Origin: Bacteroides ndongoniae
Lineage (GTDB): Bacteria > Bacteroidota > Bacteroidia > Bacteroidales > Bacteroidaceae
Length of the DNA: 64,000 nucleotides
NCBI RefSeq assembly: GCF_900108345.1
Contig: NZ_FNVV01000013.1
Coordinates: 1,400,944-1,464,943 of the forward strand
Direction: 5' to 3'
Below the pieces are notes generated by a model. That model was not told the origin of the DNA, ran no database searches, and worked only from the letters and a program-made list of their open reading frames with translations. Shown here in pieces: positions 44,483 to 52,998 of the stretch; the first letter of the stretch is position 1; each line of letters starts with the position of its first letter. The translations under genes and the position numbers were made by a program.

Positions 44483-46795
44483 ATGAATATACAGCATAAG
44501 ATACTTTTCGGCTATGTCATCCTTATGGCAGTCATCGGCAGCATGACTGCCATATTGCTCTTTGACCGTGCCCGGATAAGGGAAATCGAGGAAGAGAGTG
44601 CGGAGATACGGTCTGTCCGCCGGGACATTAACGCCGTACACCGCCGTATCACGGAGCTTGCAACCCTCGGAGAGTCGGTCATGGCATGGGACACCACGGA
44701 GTACCATCAGTATCACAAGAAACGCATGTCGGTCGATACCTTGTTAGCAGACCTGAAACAGAACTGTACCGGATTTGTCCTGCCGGAACAGGTGGACACC
44801 CTGCGGATGCTGCTCTCCGACAAAGAACATCACCTATACCGCATCATGAAAGCGTTCCATCGGCAGGAAATAGCCGACAGCCTCATAGCGGAGCAGCTGC
44901 CGAAAGTGACCTCACAGGCCACCCATACCAGGACAGAAATCAGGAGAAAGAAAGGCATAGCCGGATGGTTCGGCAAAAAGGATACGGTGACAATTCCGGT
45001 TCCCGCCGCACCTCTTCATTCTCTGAACGAACGGCTTATATCCCTGCAAGAGAAGCGCATCCGCGATCTCGACACCTACACCGACAGTCTTCGGTTCTAC
45101 AATCAGGAACTGAACACAAGGCTCACCTCATTCATTACCCAACTTGACGGGCAAGCACAGACCTCTTTCCAATATCGGGAACAGAAACTCGCCGAGGCGC
45201 AAAGACATTCCTTCCGTCTCATAGCCGGACTCGTAGGAGCGGCCATACTCCTGCTCATCATTTCGCACCTTATCATCATGCGCGATCTCCGGCGTCGGGA
45301 ACATGATAGGAATAGTCTGGAGGATACTCTGGCTCAGAACCGCAGTCTGTCCGACATACGCAAGAAAATCATAGTGACACTCTCGCATGACATACGTGGT
45401 CCTTTGAACGCCATCAGCGGCAGTGCGGAACTGGCTTTGGATACAAAGGACAGGAAGCGGCGCAATGCACACATTGAGAACATCCTTGAGTCATCACGGC
45501 ATATCCTCCGGCTTGCCAACAGCCTGCTTGATCTGTCACGTCTTGACGAGGCCAAGGAAATCTTGAATCCTGTTCCTTTCCGTCTCGATTCCTTCCTCGA
45601 AAGCATAGCGGAAGAATATACGCGGCCTGCCAATGACAAGGGGCTGCTCTTTTCCAAGAATATAAATGTTCCGGACATCACGGTTTCCGGTGATGCCGAC
45701 CGGATGGAACAGGTCATTGACAACCTGCTGTCAAACGCAATCAAGTTCACAAGATCCGGCTCAATCAACTTTTTCGCATCGTATGAAAAAGATATGTTGA
45801 CTGTCAGGATACAGGACACGGGCATAGGCATGGATGAAAAATCCATGGAACGGATATTTCGGCCTTTTGAACGCGCGGCACCGGAAATGGATGCCGAAGG
45901 GTTCGGACTTGGTCTAGCGATAACTAAGGGACTTGTCAGCCTGCTCAAAGGAGAAATTTCCGTATCCAGTCGTTTGGGAGAAGGTACCTCCTTCGAAATA
46001 CGGATTCCTCTCCCCAGGACGGACGAGCCGGTGAAAGCCACCGCTGTTCCAACAGAAGGCAGGCTTGCTCTTCCACGAAAAGTTCTTGTCGTCGATGACG
46101 ACCCGATACAGTTGTGCATCATCGGGGAAATGCTGGAAAGAAACGGCGTGTTCTGCTGCAAATGCCAGAGTGCCCAGGCCGTGGTGAATGAACTTCGCCG
46201 GACACATTATGACATCATTCTGACAGACATACAGATGCGTGGTACTGGAGGCTTCGACCTGCTATACCTGTTGCGGCACTCCAATATAGGTGATTCAAGG
46301 ACCGTCCCGGTCGCGGCAATGACAGCCCGGAATGACGGGGACGGATGCCGCTATACGGACGCAGGATTTGCCGGATGCATACGCAAACCGTTTTCAATAA
46401 ACGAACTGCTGACATTCATGTCTTCCATTATGGGAAAGGAGAAAACAACGCAGCCACTTTCAGCAGACTTTTCCACACTGGCAGCCGACATTGAGGACAG
46501 GAAATGGCTTCTGGAGACATTCATTGAAGAGTCCCATAAGAACAAGGCGGAGCTTCAGGAATCCCTTTCGGACATTGAAATGAATTTAGGGCGGATGAGG
46601 GAAACGCTCCACCGCATGTATCCGGTATGGGAACAGCTGGGTATTTCCCATGAACTTGAAAGGTACAGCGAGGTTCTACATGATGATTCTGACGAGGATA
46701 TGATTCAAAGGTATACGGAAGAAACTATCGCCCGTATATGCGGGCTGATTGCTGAAGCCGAAAGGTTATTGTCGGAAACGGAAAATGAACAATAA
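44483..46795 (+). CDS. Hybrid sensor histidine kinase, RteA-like
   Basis: A 770-residue inner-membrane hybrid kinase. TM1 is at about 5-27 and a periplasmic sensor follows to about 245. TM2 lies at about 247-268 (LIAGLVGAAILLLIISHLII). The HisKA phospho-acceptor is H302 in LSHDIRGPLNA. A HATPase domain follows (N-box DNLLSNAIKF, G-boxes DTGIGMDEKS and GFGLGLAI). The receiver has Asp582 in ILTDIQM. The C-terminus looks like an HPt segment (LHRMYPVWEQLG). Together with the next gene it matches the RteA/RteB pair that controls excision and transfer of CTnDOT-like elements. It is 19 nt from the eCIS ATPase gene. Confidence 0.85.
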   Translation: MNIQHKILFGYVILMAVIGSMTAILLFDRARIREIEEESAEIRSVRRDINAVHRRITELATLGESVMAWDTTEYHQYHKKRMSVDTLLADLKQNCTGFVLPEQVDTLRMLLSDKEHHLYRIMKAFHRQEIADSLIAEQLPKVTSQATHTRTEIRRKKGIAGWFGKKDTVTIPVPAAPLHSLNERLISLQEKRIRDLDTYTDSLRFYNQELNTRLTSFITQLDGQAQTSFQYREQKLAEAQRHSFRLIAGLVGAAILLLIISHLIIMRDLRRREHDRNSLEDTLAQNRSLSDIRKKIIVTLSHDIRGPLNAISGSAELALDTKDRKRRNAHIENILESSRHILRLANSLLDLSRLDEAKEILNPVPFRLDSFLESIAEEYTRPANDKGLLFSKNINVPDITVSGDADRMEQVIDNLLSNAIKFTRSGSINFFASYEKDMLTVRIQDTGIGMDEKSMERIFRPFERAAPEMDAEGFGLGLAITKGLVSLLKGEISVSSRLGEGTSFEIRIPLPRTDEPVKATAVPTEGRLALPRKVLVVDDDPIQLCIIGEMLERNGVFCCKCQSAQAVVNELRRTHYDIILTDIQMRGTGGFDLLYLLRHSNIGDSRTVPVAAMTARNDGDGCRYTDAGFAGCIRKPFSINELLTFMSSIMGKEKTTQPLSADFSTLAADIEDRKWLLETFIEESHKNKAELQESLSDIEMNLGRMRETLHRMYPVWEQLGISHELERYSEVLHDDSDEDMIQRYTEETIARICGLIAEAERLLSETENEQ

Positions 46796-46807
46796 AGAAA
46801 TTAATAT

Positions 46808-48115
46808 ATGAAGCATAGAATACTTATCGTAGAAGACAACATCATGCTGGCCGGTCAGCAGAAAAAGTGGCTTGAGAAGTCCGGCTACGAGGTTCATACT
46901 ACAATAGACGAACCGGGTGCCAGAAAGCGGATAAAATCGGAACACTTTGAACTGATCCTTGCAGACGTGCGTCTTCCGGAAGGAGACGGCATATCCCTGC
47001 TCGAATGGATGCACAAGGAAAAGATAGATATTCCTTTCATCGTCATGACCGGCTATGCCTCCGTGCCTGACGCGGTGAAGGCCATCAAGTTCGGCGCAAA
47101 AGATTATCTAGCGAAACCCGTGCAGATGGAAGAACTCCTTGAGTTGATCAAGGACATACTGCGCCCCAAAGCCCTGGTCTATGGCAAGGACAAGGACCTT
47201 TTCCACAGGAACAGCCCGAAGATGCTTGAGGTGGAGAATCTTGCGCGGACTGTCGCCCCATTTGACATATCCGTGCTTATCCTCGGGCCGAACGGAGCCG
47301 GGAAGGAATCCGTCGCCCAGCGCATCCATTATTCCAGCGACCGCCGTGAACAGCCGTTGGTGGCCGTCAACTGCGCCGTGATTCCCAAAGAACTGGCACC
47401 GACCCTCTTTTTCGGACATGTGAAAGGGACTTTCACCGGTGCGGACGGGAACAAGGAGGGCTATTTCGACCTGGCCAGGGGCGGCACACTGTTCCTTGAC
47501 GAAATAGGCACGCTGTCTCCGGAAGTGCAGGCCATGCTGCTGCGTGTCCTTCAGGAAGGGACCTATCTTCCGATCGGCAGCGGCAGGGAAAGGAAGGCCG
47601 ACATGCGTATAGTGGCCGCCACGAATGAGGATTTGCAGCTGGCCATCAGGGAAAAGCGTTTCCGTGAGGACCTGTACCACAGGCTGTGCGAGTTTGAGAT
47701 AGTCATGCCGTCGCTGCATGAATGCCCGGAAGACATCCTTCCGCTTGCGGAGCATTTCAGGGAGAAATTTTCCAAGGAACTCAAGAAACAAGCGGAAGGG
47801 TTCACTCCTGAAGCCGCGCGGCTGATGCTTTCCTACCGGTGGCCGGGAAACGTGCGCGAATTGCAGAACAAGGTCAAGAGGGCGGTGCTAATGGCACGGC
47901 AACCGGTGATTGAAGCGGCGGAACTGAATATCCGGACGGACGACACGGACGGTGGAATCAACCTGTTCCCGGAAACGGAAGCGGAAGAGAAACTATCCAT
48001 ACTGAAAGCGTTAAAGGCAAGCGGAGGACACCGCAGGAAGGCGGCGGAGATGCTGCATATCGACCCGTCCACCCTGTACCGGAAAATGAAAAAATACTAC
48101 CTGCTTGACAAATGA
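46808..48115 (+). CDS. Sigma-54-dependent response regulator, RteB-like
   Basis: A 435-residue NtrC-family activator. The receiver domain has the acidic pocket VEDN and phospho-Asp53 (ILADVRLPEGDG). The AAA+ domain has a P-loop GPNGAGKES and a GTFTGA loop, a variant of the sigma-54-contacting GAFTGA. Its Walker B is GGTLFLDEIG, and an R-finger region follows. A Fis-type HTH ends the protein (GGHRRKAAEMLHIDPSTLY). It should bind an upstream element and open sigma-54 promoters. It begins 12 nt after the kinase gene, which is its probable partner. The element's own transfer genes or the eCIS may be targets. Confidence 0.9.
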   Translation: MKHRILIVEDNIMLAGQQKKWLEKSGYEVHTTIDEPGARKRIKSEHFELILADVRLPEGDGISLLEWMHKEKIDIPFIVMTGYASVPDAVKAIKFGAKDYLAKPVQMEELLELIKDILRPKALVYGKDKDLFHRNSPKMLEVENLARTVAPFDISVLILGPNGAGKESVAQRIHYSSDRREQPLVAVNCAVIPKELAPTLFFGHVKGTFTGADGNKEGYFDLARGGTLFLDEIGTLSPEVQAMLLRVLQEGTYLPIGSGRERKADMRIVAATNEDLQLAIREKRFREDLYHRLCEFEIVMPSLHECPEDILPLAEHFREKFSKELKKQAEGFTPEAARLMLSYRWPGNVRELQNKVKRAVLMARQPVIEAAELNIRTDDTDGGINLFPETEAEEKLSILKALKASGGHRRKAAEMLHIDPSTLYRKMKKYYLLDK

Positions 48116-48184
48116 ACGGCATGTTTTTCATTGTCGGGCGCAAGATATAGGAGCAAAAGGCATTACAGAATGAAAGAAAATGCC

Positions 48185-48438
48185 TACTTTTGCACAGAGG
48201 TCGGAAAACTGTGCGCCGCATAAGTTCCGGCCGCAACATACTGAACTGATGACGGCAAGGACCGGAGTCCTGCCGGTTATCATACATAAGTCGCAAGACG
48301 TCTCAGGTAGAAATCTGGCAAAATTTCAAAAACAGAGGCTTTTGCGTGAGGCTTATGCTATACCCTATAGCGTGAGTCCATGCAGATCTGTTTTTGGGCT
48401 TGCCAGAGCCTCTACCTGATAATGCGTGGATTTCACGC
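48185..48438 (+). promoter_or_regulatory. Regulatory gap before the RibD-like gene
   Basis: The 345-nt gap has a -7 box TACTTTTG at 48185-48192. Three GCGTGA half-sites follow: 48344-48349, 48370-48375 and, inverted, 48433-48438. There are also two small perfect inverted repeats: GCTATA-CCC-TATAGC at 48357-48371 and GCGTG-GATTT-CACGC at 48424-48438. This looks like a regulator-binding region just before the gene starting at 48462. The regulator is unknown. Confidence 0.4.
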
Positions 48439-48461
48439 TATTTCTCATTAAGGGTAGGACT

Positions 48462-48878
48462 ATGGCAAGGTTACAGGCAGTGATAGCAATGACATTGGAC
48501 GGGAACATCCCGTCGGAAGGCGAACCGTTGATGGAATGGGTAAAATCGGACAGGATGGGCTTCCCGTACTGGCGGGAACATTCCACCAGACACTTATTTC
48601 CCGGTTATCCGCTGGTTGACCTTATTTGCGAGAAAGACACTTCCGGGTCTTCCACTGTCTTCCATGCGGAAATATACGATGAGGAAAGCGTGGAACTCTT
48701 GAGAGGGCTGTCGATATACCGGCTCATTGACGAACTTGTAATCTTTCTTATCCCTACGGTCTGCGCTTCCCCTTTATCCGTTTCCGCCCACCTCCCGTCG
48801 GGCAACTGGCGGCTTGTCAAGTCCAAGACTTTCCGGAACGGCGTGTGCCGCCTGAATTATTGCAGGATGTTGCAATAG
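48462..48878 (+). CDS. RibD/dihydrofolate-reductase-like C-terminal domain protein
   Basis: A protein of 138 residues from the ATG at 48462, which has an AGGG-type site upstream. An in-frame ATG at 48426 is less likely. The start MARLQAVIAMTLDGNIPSEG fits the first strand and loop of the RibD-C/DHFR fold, and YRLIDELVIFLIPTV fits its C-terminal strand. Members reduce a pyrimidine or folate with NADPH. This one is short and its catalytic loop is not obvious. Similar genes sit near the regulators of Bacteroides conjugative elements. The role there is unknown. Confidence 0.65.
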   Translation: MARLQAVIAMTLDGNIPSEGEPLMEWVKSDRMGFPYWREHSTRHLFPGYPLVDLICEKDTSGSSTVFHAEIYDEESVELLRGLSIYRLIDELVIFLIPTVCASPLSVSAHLPSGNWRLVKSKTFRNGVCRLNYCRMLQ

Positions 48879-48912
48879 ACCATTGCAAAAGATTGCATTT
48901 GCAATATGCCCG

Positions 48913-48942
48913 TCAGCCTTCCGAAACGGAGGCTGATTTTTT
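48913..48942 (+). terminator. Intrinsic terminator after the RibD-like gene
   Basis: TCAGCCTTCCG (48913-48923) pairs with CGGAGGCTGA (48927-48936) with one bulged T and an AAA loop. It is followed by six T (48937-48942). It is a clean rho-independent terminator. Confidence 0.8.
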
Positions 48943-49084
48943 ATTTCTATGGTTTTCAGTATTTTATCTGCTTATGAAAGGATAAACTGCCGCGTTGGTC
49001 TATGATTTGGCCTTTATTATACCGAAGCCTGTTGCGCAACAGTGCGGTAAACGAAGTATTCACGCACTAAAAACAGAATTCAGT

Positions 49085-49408
49085 ATGATACAGATAGACC
49101 GGGAGACATTCCAGATGATGCTCCACCAGATTATGGAACGCTTCGACAGAATCGAGGACAGGCTGAGCCGTATGAACCGGCAGACGGCCGCCCTTGAAGG
49201 CGACAAGCTGCTCGACAACCAGGACATGTGCGAGCTGCTCGGCGTGACCAAGCGCACCCTTGCGCGTTACCGCCAGAAGAAGCTCGTGACCTACTATATG
49301 ATTGACGGGCGTACCTATTACAAGGCTTCCGAGGTGCAGGAGTTCCTGAACCGGAAAGGAAAGGCGTTGCCCGCAAGAATCAAAAAGGAATTGGGTATTC
49401 AATCTTAA
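49085..49408 (+). CDS. Helix-turn-helix protein 1 (excisionase-like)
   Basis: A protein of 107 residues from the ATG at 49085. The N-terminal 40 residues are a coiled coil (MIQIDRETFQMMLHQIMERF). After it comes a MerR/Xis-type winged helix: LLDNQDMCELLGVTKRTLAR, then an YRQKKLVTYYMI wing and a YYKASEVQEFL helix. Small proteins of this kind on Bacteroides elements direct excision or control transcription. It is the first of three related genes read toward the convergent integrases. The earlier in-frame start at 48995 is discounted because the coiled-coil start at 49085 matches the paralogues. Confidence 0.8.
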   Translation: MIQIDRETFQMMLHQIMERFDRIEDRLSRMNRQTAALEGDKLLDNQDMCELLGVTKRTLARYRQKKLVTYYMIDGRTYYKASEVQEFLNRKGKALPARIKKELGIQS

Positions 49409-49421
49409 TCAGACATGATGT

Positions 49422-49715
49422 ATGGAAATAATATGTATAGACAAAAAGACCTTTGACGAGTTCCGGACACGTTTCTGCGAACTTGAAGGACGGATGGCGC
49501 GGCTGTGCCATTCACAGGAGGACACAGACTTGAAGAACTGGATGGACAACCAGGATGTCTGCGACGTGCTCCACATATCGAAGAAGACATTGCAGGTTTA
49601 CCGCGACAAGGGCCTCCTGCCTTTCACGCGCATCAAACACAAGATGTTCTACAAGCCGGAGGACGTGCAGAACCTGTTGGAATCAAGTTATCACCCCATA
49701 AAAAGAAAACCATGA
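49422..49715 (+). CDS. Helix-turn-helix protein 2 (excisionase-like)
   Basis: A 97-residue paralogue of the previous protein: a short coiled-coil start (DKKTFDEFRTRFCELEGRMA), then WMDNQDVCDVLHISKKTLQV, YRDKGLLPFTRI and FYKPEDVQNLL. It overlaps the next gene by 4 nt (ATGA), so the two are coupled. Function is inferred from the fold: DNA bending or binding for excision or regulation. Confidence 0.8.
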   Translation: MEIICIDKKTFDEFRTRFCELEGRMARLCHSQEDTDLKNWMDNQDVCDVLHISKKTLQVYRDKGLLPFTRIKHKMFYKPEDVQNLLESSYHPIKRKP

Positions 49716-50023
49716 GTTACCATTTCATAGAGAAGAAAGACCCTCACATTGAAGTCCTTTTTCAAGGGCTGGAAAATCTGGAAAGAATGCTGTCCGACAT
49801 GGAAAAGACCCCCAAACCGATATTCAAGGGAGAACGCTTCCTGACGGATGAGGAACTGTCCGGCATACTCAGGATAAGCCGGCGCACCTTGCAGGAATAC
49901 CGCACATTCGGTGTCATTCCATATTACCTCCTTCAAGGAAAAGTGCTCTACAAGGAATCCGACATACAGAAACTTCTGGAGGATGCCTACAAGAGGTGCC
50001 GGGAAGAACAGAGGTGGGTATAG
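49712..50023 (+). CDS. Helix-turn-helix protein 3 (excisionase-like)
   Basis: A 103-residue third paralogue. It has an N-terminal helix (HIEVLFQGLENLERMLSDME), then FLTDEELSGILRISRRTLQE, YRTFGVIPYYLL and LYKESDIQKLL. The start is fixed by the 4-nt overlap with the previous gene. It is followed by a strong bidirectional terminator before the integrases on the other strand. Confidence 0.8.
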   Translation: MSYHFIEKKDPHIEVLFQGLENLERMLSDMEKTPKPIFKGERFLTDEELSGILRISRRTLQEYRTFGVIPYYLLQGKVLYKESDIQKLLEDAYKRCREEQRWV

Positions 50024-50040
50024 CCTTCCTCATAATCAGA

Positions 50041-50083
50041 AACGGAGAAACAACCTGTCCGGATCGCAGGCTGTTTCTCCGTT
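50041..50083. terminator. Bidirectional terminator between HTH genes and integrase
   Basis: AACGGAGAAACAACCTG (50041-50057) pairs, with one mismatch, to CAGGCTGTTTCTCCGTT (50067-50083). The plus side is followed by TTCTTATTTCT. It sits between convergent genes, 17 nt past the plus-strand stop and 3 nt past the integrase stop on the minus strand. Confidence 0.75.
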
Positions 50084-50086
50084 TTC

Positions 50087-51391
50087 TTATTTCTGAGAGT
50101 CAGAATTCCTTTTCCACTTTTTCCCGGCAGTGAAATCCTCCTCATAAAGGCCTGTTTTGTCCCAAAATCCGGTGGCTCTCAGCCTTTTCATGTCTTCATC
50201 CACTTTTGTGTCTGTCACCTGCGCATAGATCTGCGTGGTGGAAATGGATGTGTGTCCCATCATGCGGCTGACTGTTTCTATCGGTACGCCGAGCGAGAGG
50301 GTGATATGAGTGCCGAAATTATGCCTGGCCTGATGAAAGGTCAAGTCAAAGCCGTAAACCTCTCCCAGTTCCCTTGTCAATAAAATGAAATATCCACGGG
50401 AGTACACGTTGAATACTTTATCCCCCGTTCTTTGGCTGCGGTACTTTTCAATGATCCGGAGTGGAATATCCAACAGGCGGACAGACGAAAGCGTGTCTGT
50501 CTTCTGCCTGTGTAGATGTATCCACCATGTACCGTCATCTGCCCGGGCAATATCATTGATTGACAGTTTTTTCAAATCCGCATATGCCAGTCCGGTGAAC
50601 GTCGAGAATATGAACATGTCCCTTACGAACTGCAACTGCGGTTTCTCCACCGGTGTGGTCATCAATGTCTTGAGATCCTCCAGTTTCATGTGGCGGCTTT
50701 TCCTCTTGGGCAGTTCGGGATGCAGCCGGCAATAAGGATCGCGGCGCAATGTGCCTTGGCTGACAGCCCGCATCGTGAGCTTCTTCAGGCGGTACAGGTG
50801 TTCGTGCACGCTCTTGGGCTTCAAGTTGTGGTCAGTGCGCAGGAACAGCTCGAAATCGTCATAGAACGCCCGGTCAAGGCTTCGCAATGTCACGTCCTCC
50901 ACACCCTTCTTTTCACGGATGAATGCCGAAAGGTGTTTGTAGGAACGCAAGTAGGAATCGTATGTCTCCTGTATGCGGTCTATCCCGACACGCTTCTTGA
51001 ATTCCTCGTTATGCTCCCTGAAGAGGGCCAACAGGGTAAGCGGTTTCTGTCCGATGCCCTTGACCGCATTCTTGACCAGTTCCGCCGTGATGAACCCCAG
51101 GCTGTTCTTTATCCGGTCGTAATGTCCGCAAATCTCATGCGTCAGGTCGTCTATGGCACGGTTCACGGTAAGTGCATTCTCGCTCCGTCCGTCCGCCCGT
51201 CCCTTTTCCGGATTCCAGATGGCGGGATTGACAGAAACTTTCGTCCCGATTTGTTCCCATTCCGCATCTATGCTGACCTTGCATAGCAGCTGGCACATCC
51301 CATCCTTGCGCACCTTGGTGCGGTTGATATAGAACAATACCGCAAAGGTGCTGCGGCGTTTGGTGTTCTGATTGCCTGTATTCTTTTCCAT
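50087..51391 (-). CDS. Tyrosine recombinase / integrase A
   Basis: A 434-residue tyrosine recombinase. A beta-rich arm-binding part at the N-terminus (FAVLFYINRTKVRKDG) is followed by a SAM-like core-binding domain (about 115-215). The catalytic domain has Lys in HRQKTDTL, the H-x-x-R box FHQARHNFGTHI, a later MMGHTSISTT and the nucleophile tyrosine in TTQIYAQVTD. The first catalytic arginine is replaced: the motif reads FTGLAYADL instead of TGLR. The same is known in IntDOT-type enzymes. It lies 21 nt downstream of a second integrase, a tandem typical of Bacteroides elements. Confidence 0.9.
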   Translation of the reverse strand: MEKNTGNQNTKRRSTFAVLFYINRTKVRKDGMCQLLCKVSIDAEWEQIGTKVSVNPAIWNPEKGRADGRSENALTVNRAIDDLTHEICGHYDRIKNSLGFITAELVKNAVKGIGQKPLTLLALFREHNEEFKKRVGIDRIQETYDSYLRSYKHLSAFIREKKGVEDVTLRSLDRAFYDDFELFLRTDHNLKPKSVHEHLYRLKKLTMRAVSQGTLRRDPYCRLHPELPKRKSRHMKLEDLKTLMTTPVEKPQLQFVRDMFIFSTFTGLAYADLKKLSINDIARADDGTWWIHLHRQKTDTLSSVRLLDIPLRIIEKYRSQRTGDKVFNVYSRGYFILLTRELGEVYGFDLTFHQARHNFGTHITLSLGVPIETVSRMMGHTSISTTQIYAQVTDTKVDEDMKRLRATGFWDKTGLYEEDFTAGKKWKRNSDSQK

Positions 51392-51412
51392 ATCATTGCT
51401 TTTAAGGGTTCG

Positions 51413-52636
51413 TCAAATGATGACAGAAAAGCGTTCCAATATTTTCCGGTTCAAGGCTTTTGTATCGGAGTTTATCTTGTCATCAGTCACTTTCGCATAA
51501 ATCTGCGTGGTTTCGATACGGCTGTGGCCGAGCATTCTACTGACAGTTTCAAGGGGAACTCCATGGGAGAGCGTAATTTCTGTAGCGTATGTATGCCGGG
51601 CCTGATGGAATACGAGCGGACGGTCGATGCGGCAAATCCGGGCAATCTCTTTCAGGTAAAGGTTCAGCATGGAATTGCAGTACACCGGCAGCAACTTGTC
51701 ACCAGGAGCGGCATCACGATACTTTTGCAGGATATGCAGCGGCAACTCCAATAAGGGTATCTCAAATTCCACCTTGGTCTTCTTCCTGGCGCTCTTGATC
51801 CACCATGTGCCATCTTCAGCACATGAAAGGTTGTCCTTTGTCAGCCGGCGCATGTCCCCGTATGGAATGCCGGTGTAGCAGGAAAACAGGAACAGGTCAC
51901 GTACATGGTAGAGGGTCTTTCTATGAAGCGGGGTCGTCATAATCCGCCGCAGTTCCTCTGCCGTAAGATACTTCTGCACGGCTTTCGGGTGTACCGGCTC
52001 ATATCCGCCAAACGGATAAGTGGTGATGATGCCCTCCGCTATGGCTTCGCCCACGACAGTCTTCAATTGGACGGTCAGGTTGATGATGGTTCTGGGTGCG
52101 AGATTGCGCTCTGTCCGCAGGTACAAGTCGTATTTGTCGATGAAGGAACGGTCCAATGCGGCAAACGATATGTCAGACAGCCTGTATTGCCAATGCAGGA
52201 ATCTTTCGATATGGTTGTAGGCATTACGGTACGCCCTCAGGCTGCCTTCCGTGCGGCTGACTCCTACGCGCTTTTCAAAATTACTGATGAATTGCCTGAA
52301 ATAGCCCAGGAGCGTTTCCTGTCCGCAAGCCATTCCGAGCAATAGTTTTTTCACCTCATCGGCTGTCACCCCGTCGCGGACAGCCGACAAGTCCGCATAA
52401 ATGCTCAATGCCATTGCACGGATTTCATCCAGACTGTTGTTGATTTCCTTTGCCGCCACACTCTTGCCGGACGCGCGTCCCGAAGCCCAACGGGACTGGG
52501 GGACTTTCATCTTCACACTGAATGCCGCTTCGGAATATTTTCCGATGTTCAACTTTGCCATCACGGGGCAATTCCCGTCAGCATCCGCCTCGCTCTTTTT
52601 CAGGTAGAACGAAACCTTTACATTCGTCTGATTCAT
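51413..52636 (-). CDS. Tyrosine recombinase / integrase B
   Basis: A protein of 407 residues from the ATG at 52636. A longer start at 52657 is possible but lacks a ribosome site, while AAGGAAAAGAG precedes 52636. It has a beta-rich N-terminus (VKVSFYLKKSEADADG), a SAM-like domain, and catalytic motifs FHQARHTYATEITLS, MLGHSRIETT and TTQIYAKVTD. The first arginine position reads TGIPYGDM, again without Arg. It pairs with integrase A in the same direction. On the minus strand a -7 box TAATTTTG lies at 52662-52655. The pair probably marks the right end of the element. Confidence 0.9.
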   Translation of the reverse strand: MNQTNVKVSFYLKKSEADADGNCPVMAKLNIGKYSEAAFSVKMKVPQSRWASGRASGKSVAAKEINNSLDEIRAMALSIYADLSAVRDGVTADEVKKLLLGMACGQETLLGYFRQFISNFEKRVGVSRTEGSLRAYRNAYNHIERFLHWQYRLSDISFAALDRSFIDKYDLYLRTERNLAPRTIINLTVQLKTVVGEAIAEGIITTYPFGGYEPVHPKAVQKYLTAEELRRIMTTPLHRKTLYHVRDLFLFSCYTGIPYGDMRRLTKDNLSCAEDGTWWIKSARKKTKVEFEIPLLELPLHILQKYRDAAPGDKLLPVYCNSMLNLYLKEIARICRIDRPLVFHQARHTYATEITLSHGVPLETVSRMLGHSRIETTQIYAKVTDDKINSDTKALNRKILERFSVII

Positions 52637-52662
52637 ACTCTTTTCCTTTCGTTGCAAAATTA

Positions 52663-52998
52663 CCGGATAAAAGCCAAATGAAAGGCATGACGAATATGGC
52701 AGAATATGGAAACAAGTCCCATGCTCGAAAGAACCGGCCCGTATTTTTTCTGCTTTGCGAAAAAATGGCTATCTTCGCTAACGCAAAATATGCAGGAACA
52801 GCGTTCTTTACGGTGATATGACAGAGGAATCGGAAGCCCGTTTCGCACGGTTTTCCCAATCTGAAAAAGGCAACGGATAGGTAGCGATTTATTTTCTTAA
52901 CCCCTCAAAAAATGGCAAATGTGCCCCAATGACGGATACGGAATACAACCGCACATCACCTTTCATTTCCAACAGTTTGCATTATTTCTCCAAAATCG
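52663..52998. other. Gap between integrases and CRISPR array
   Basis: About 340 nt without a convincing gene. It includes the upstream side of the integrase promoter and should hold the element's right junction, but no direct repeat or tRNA end is recognisable without the other junction. A short open frame at 52522-52821 overlaps the integrase start and is not supported. Confidence 0.4.
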
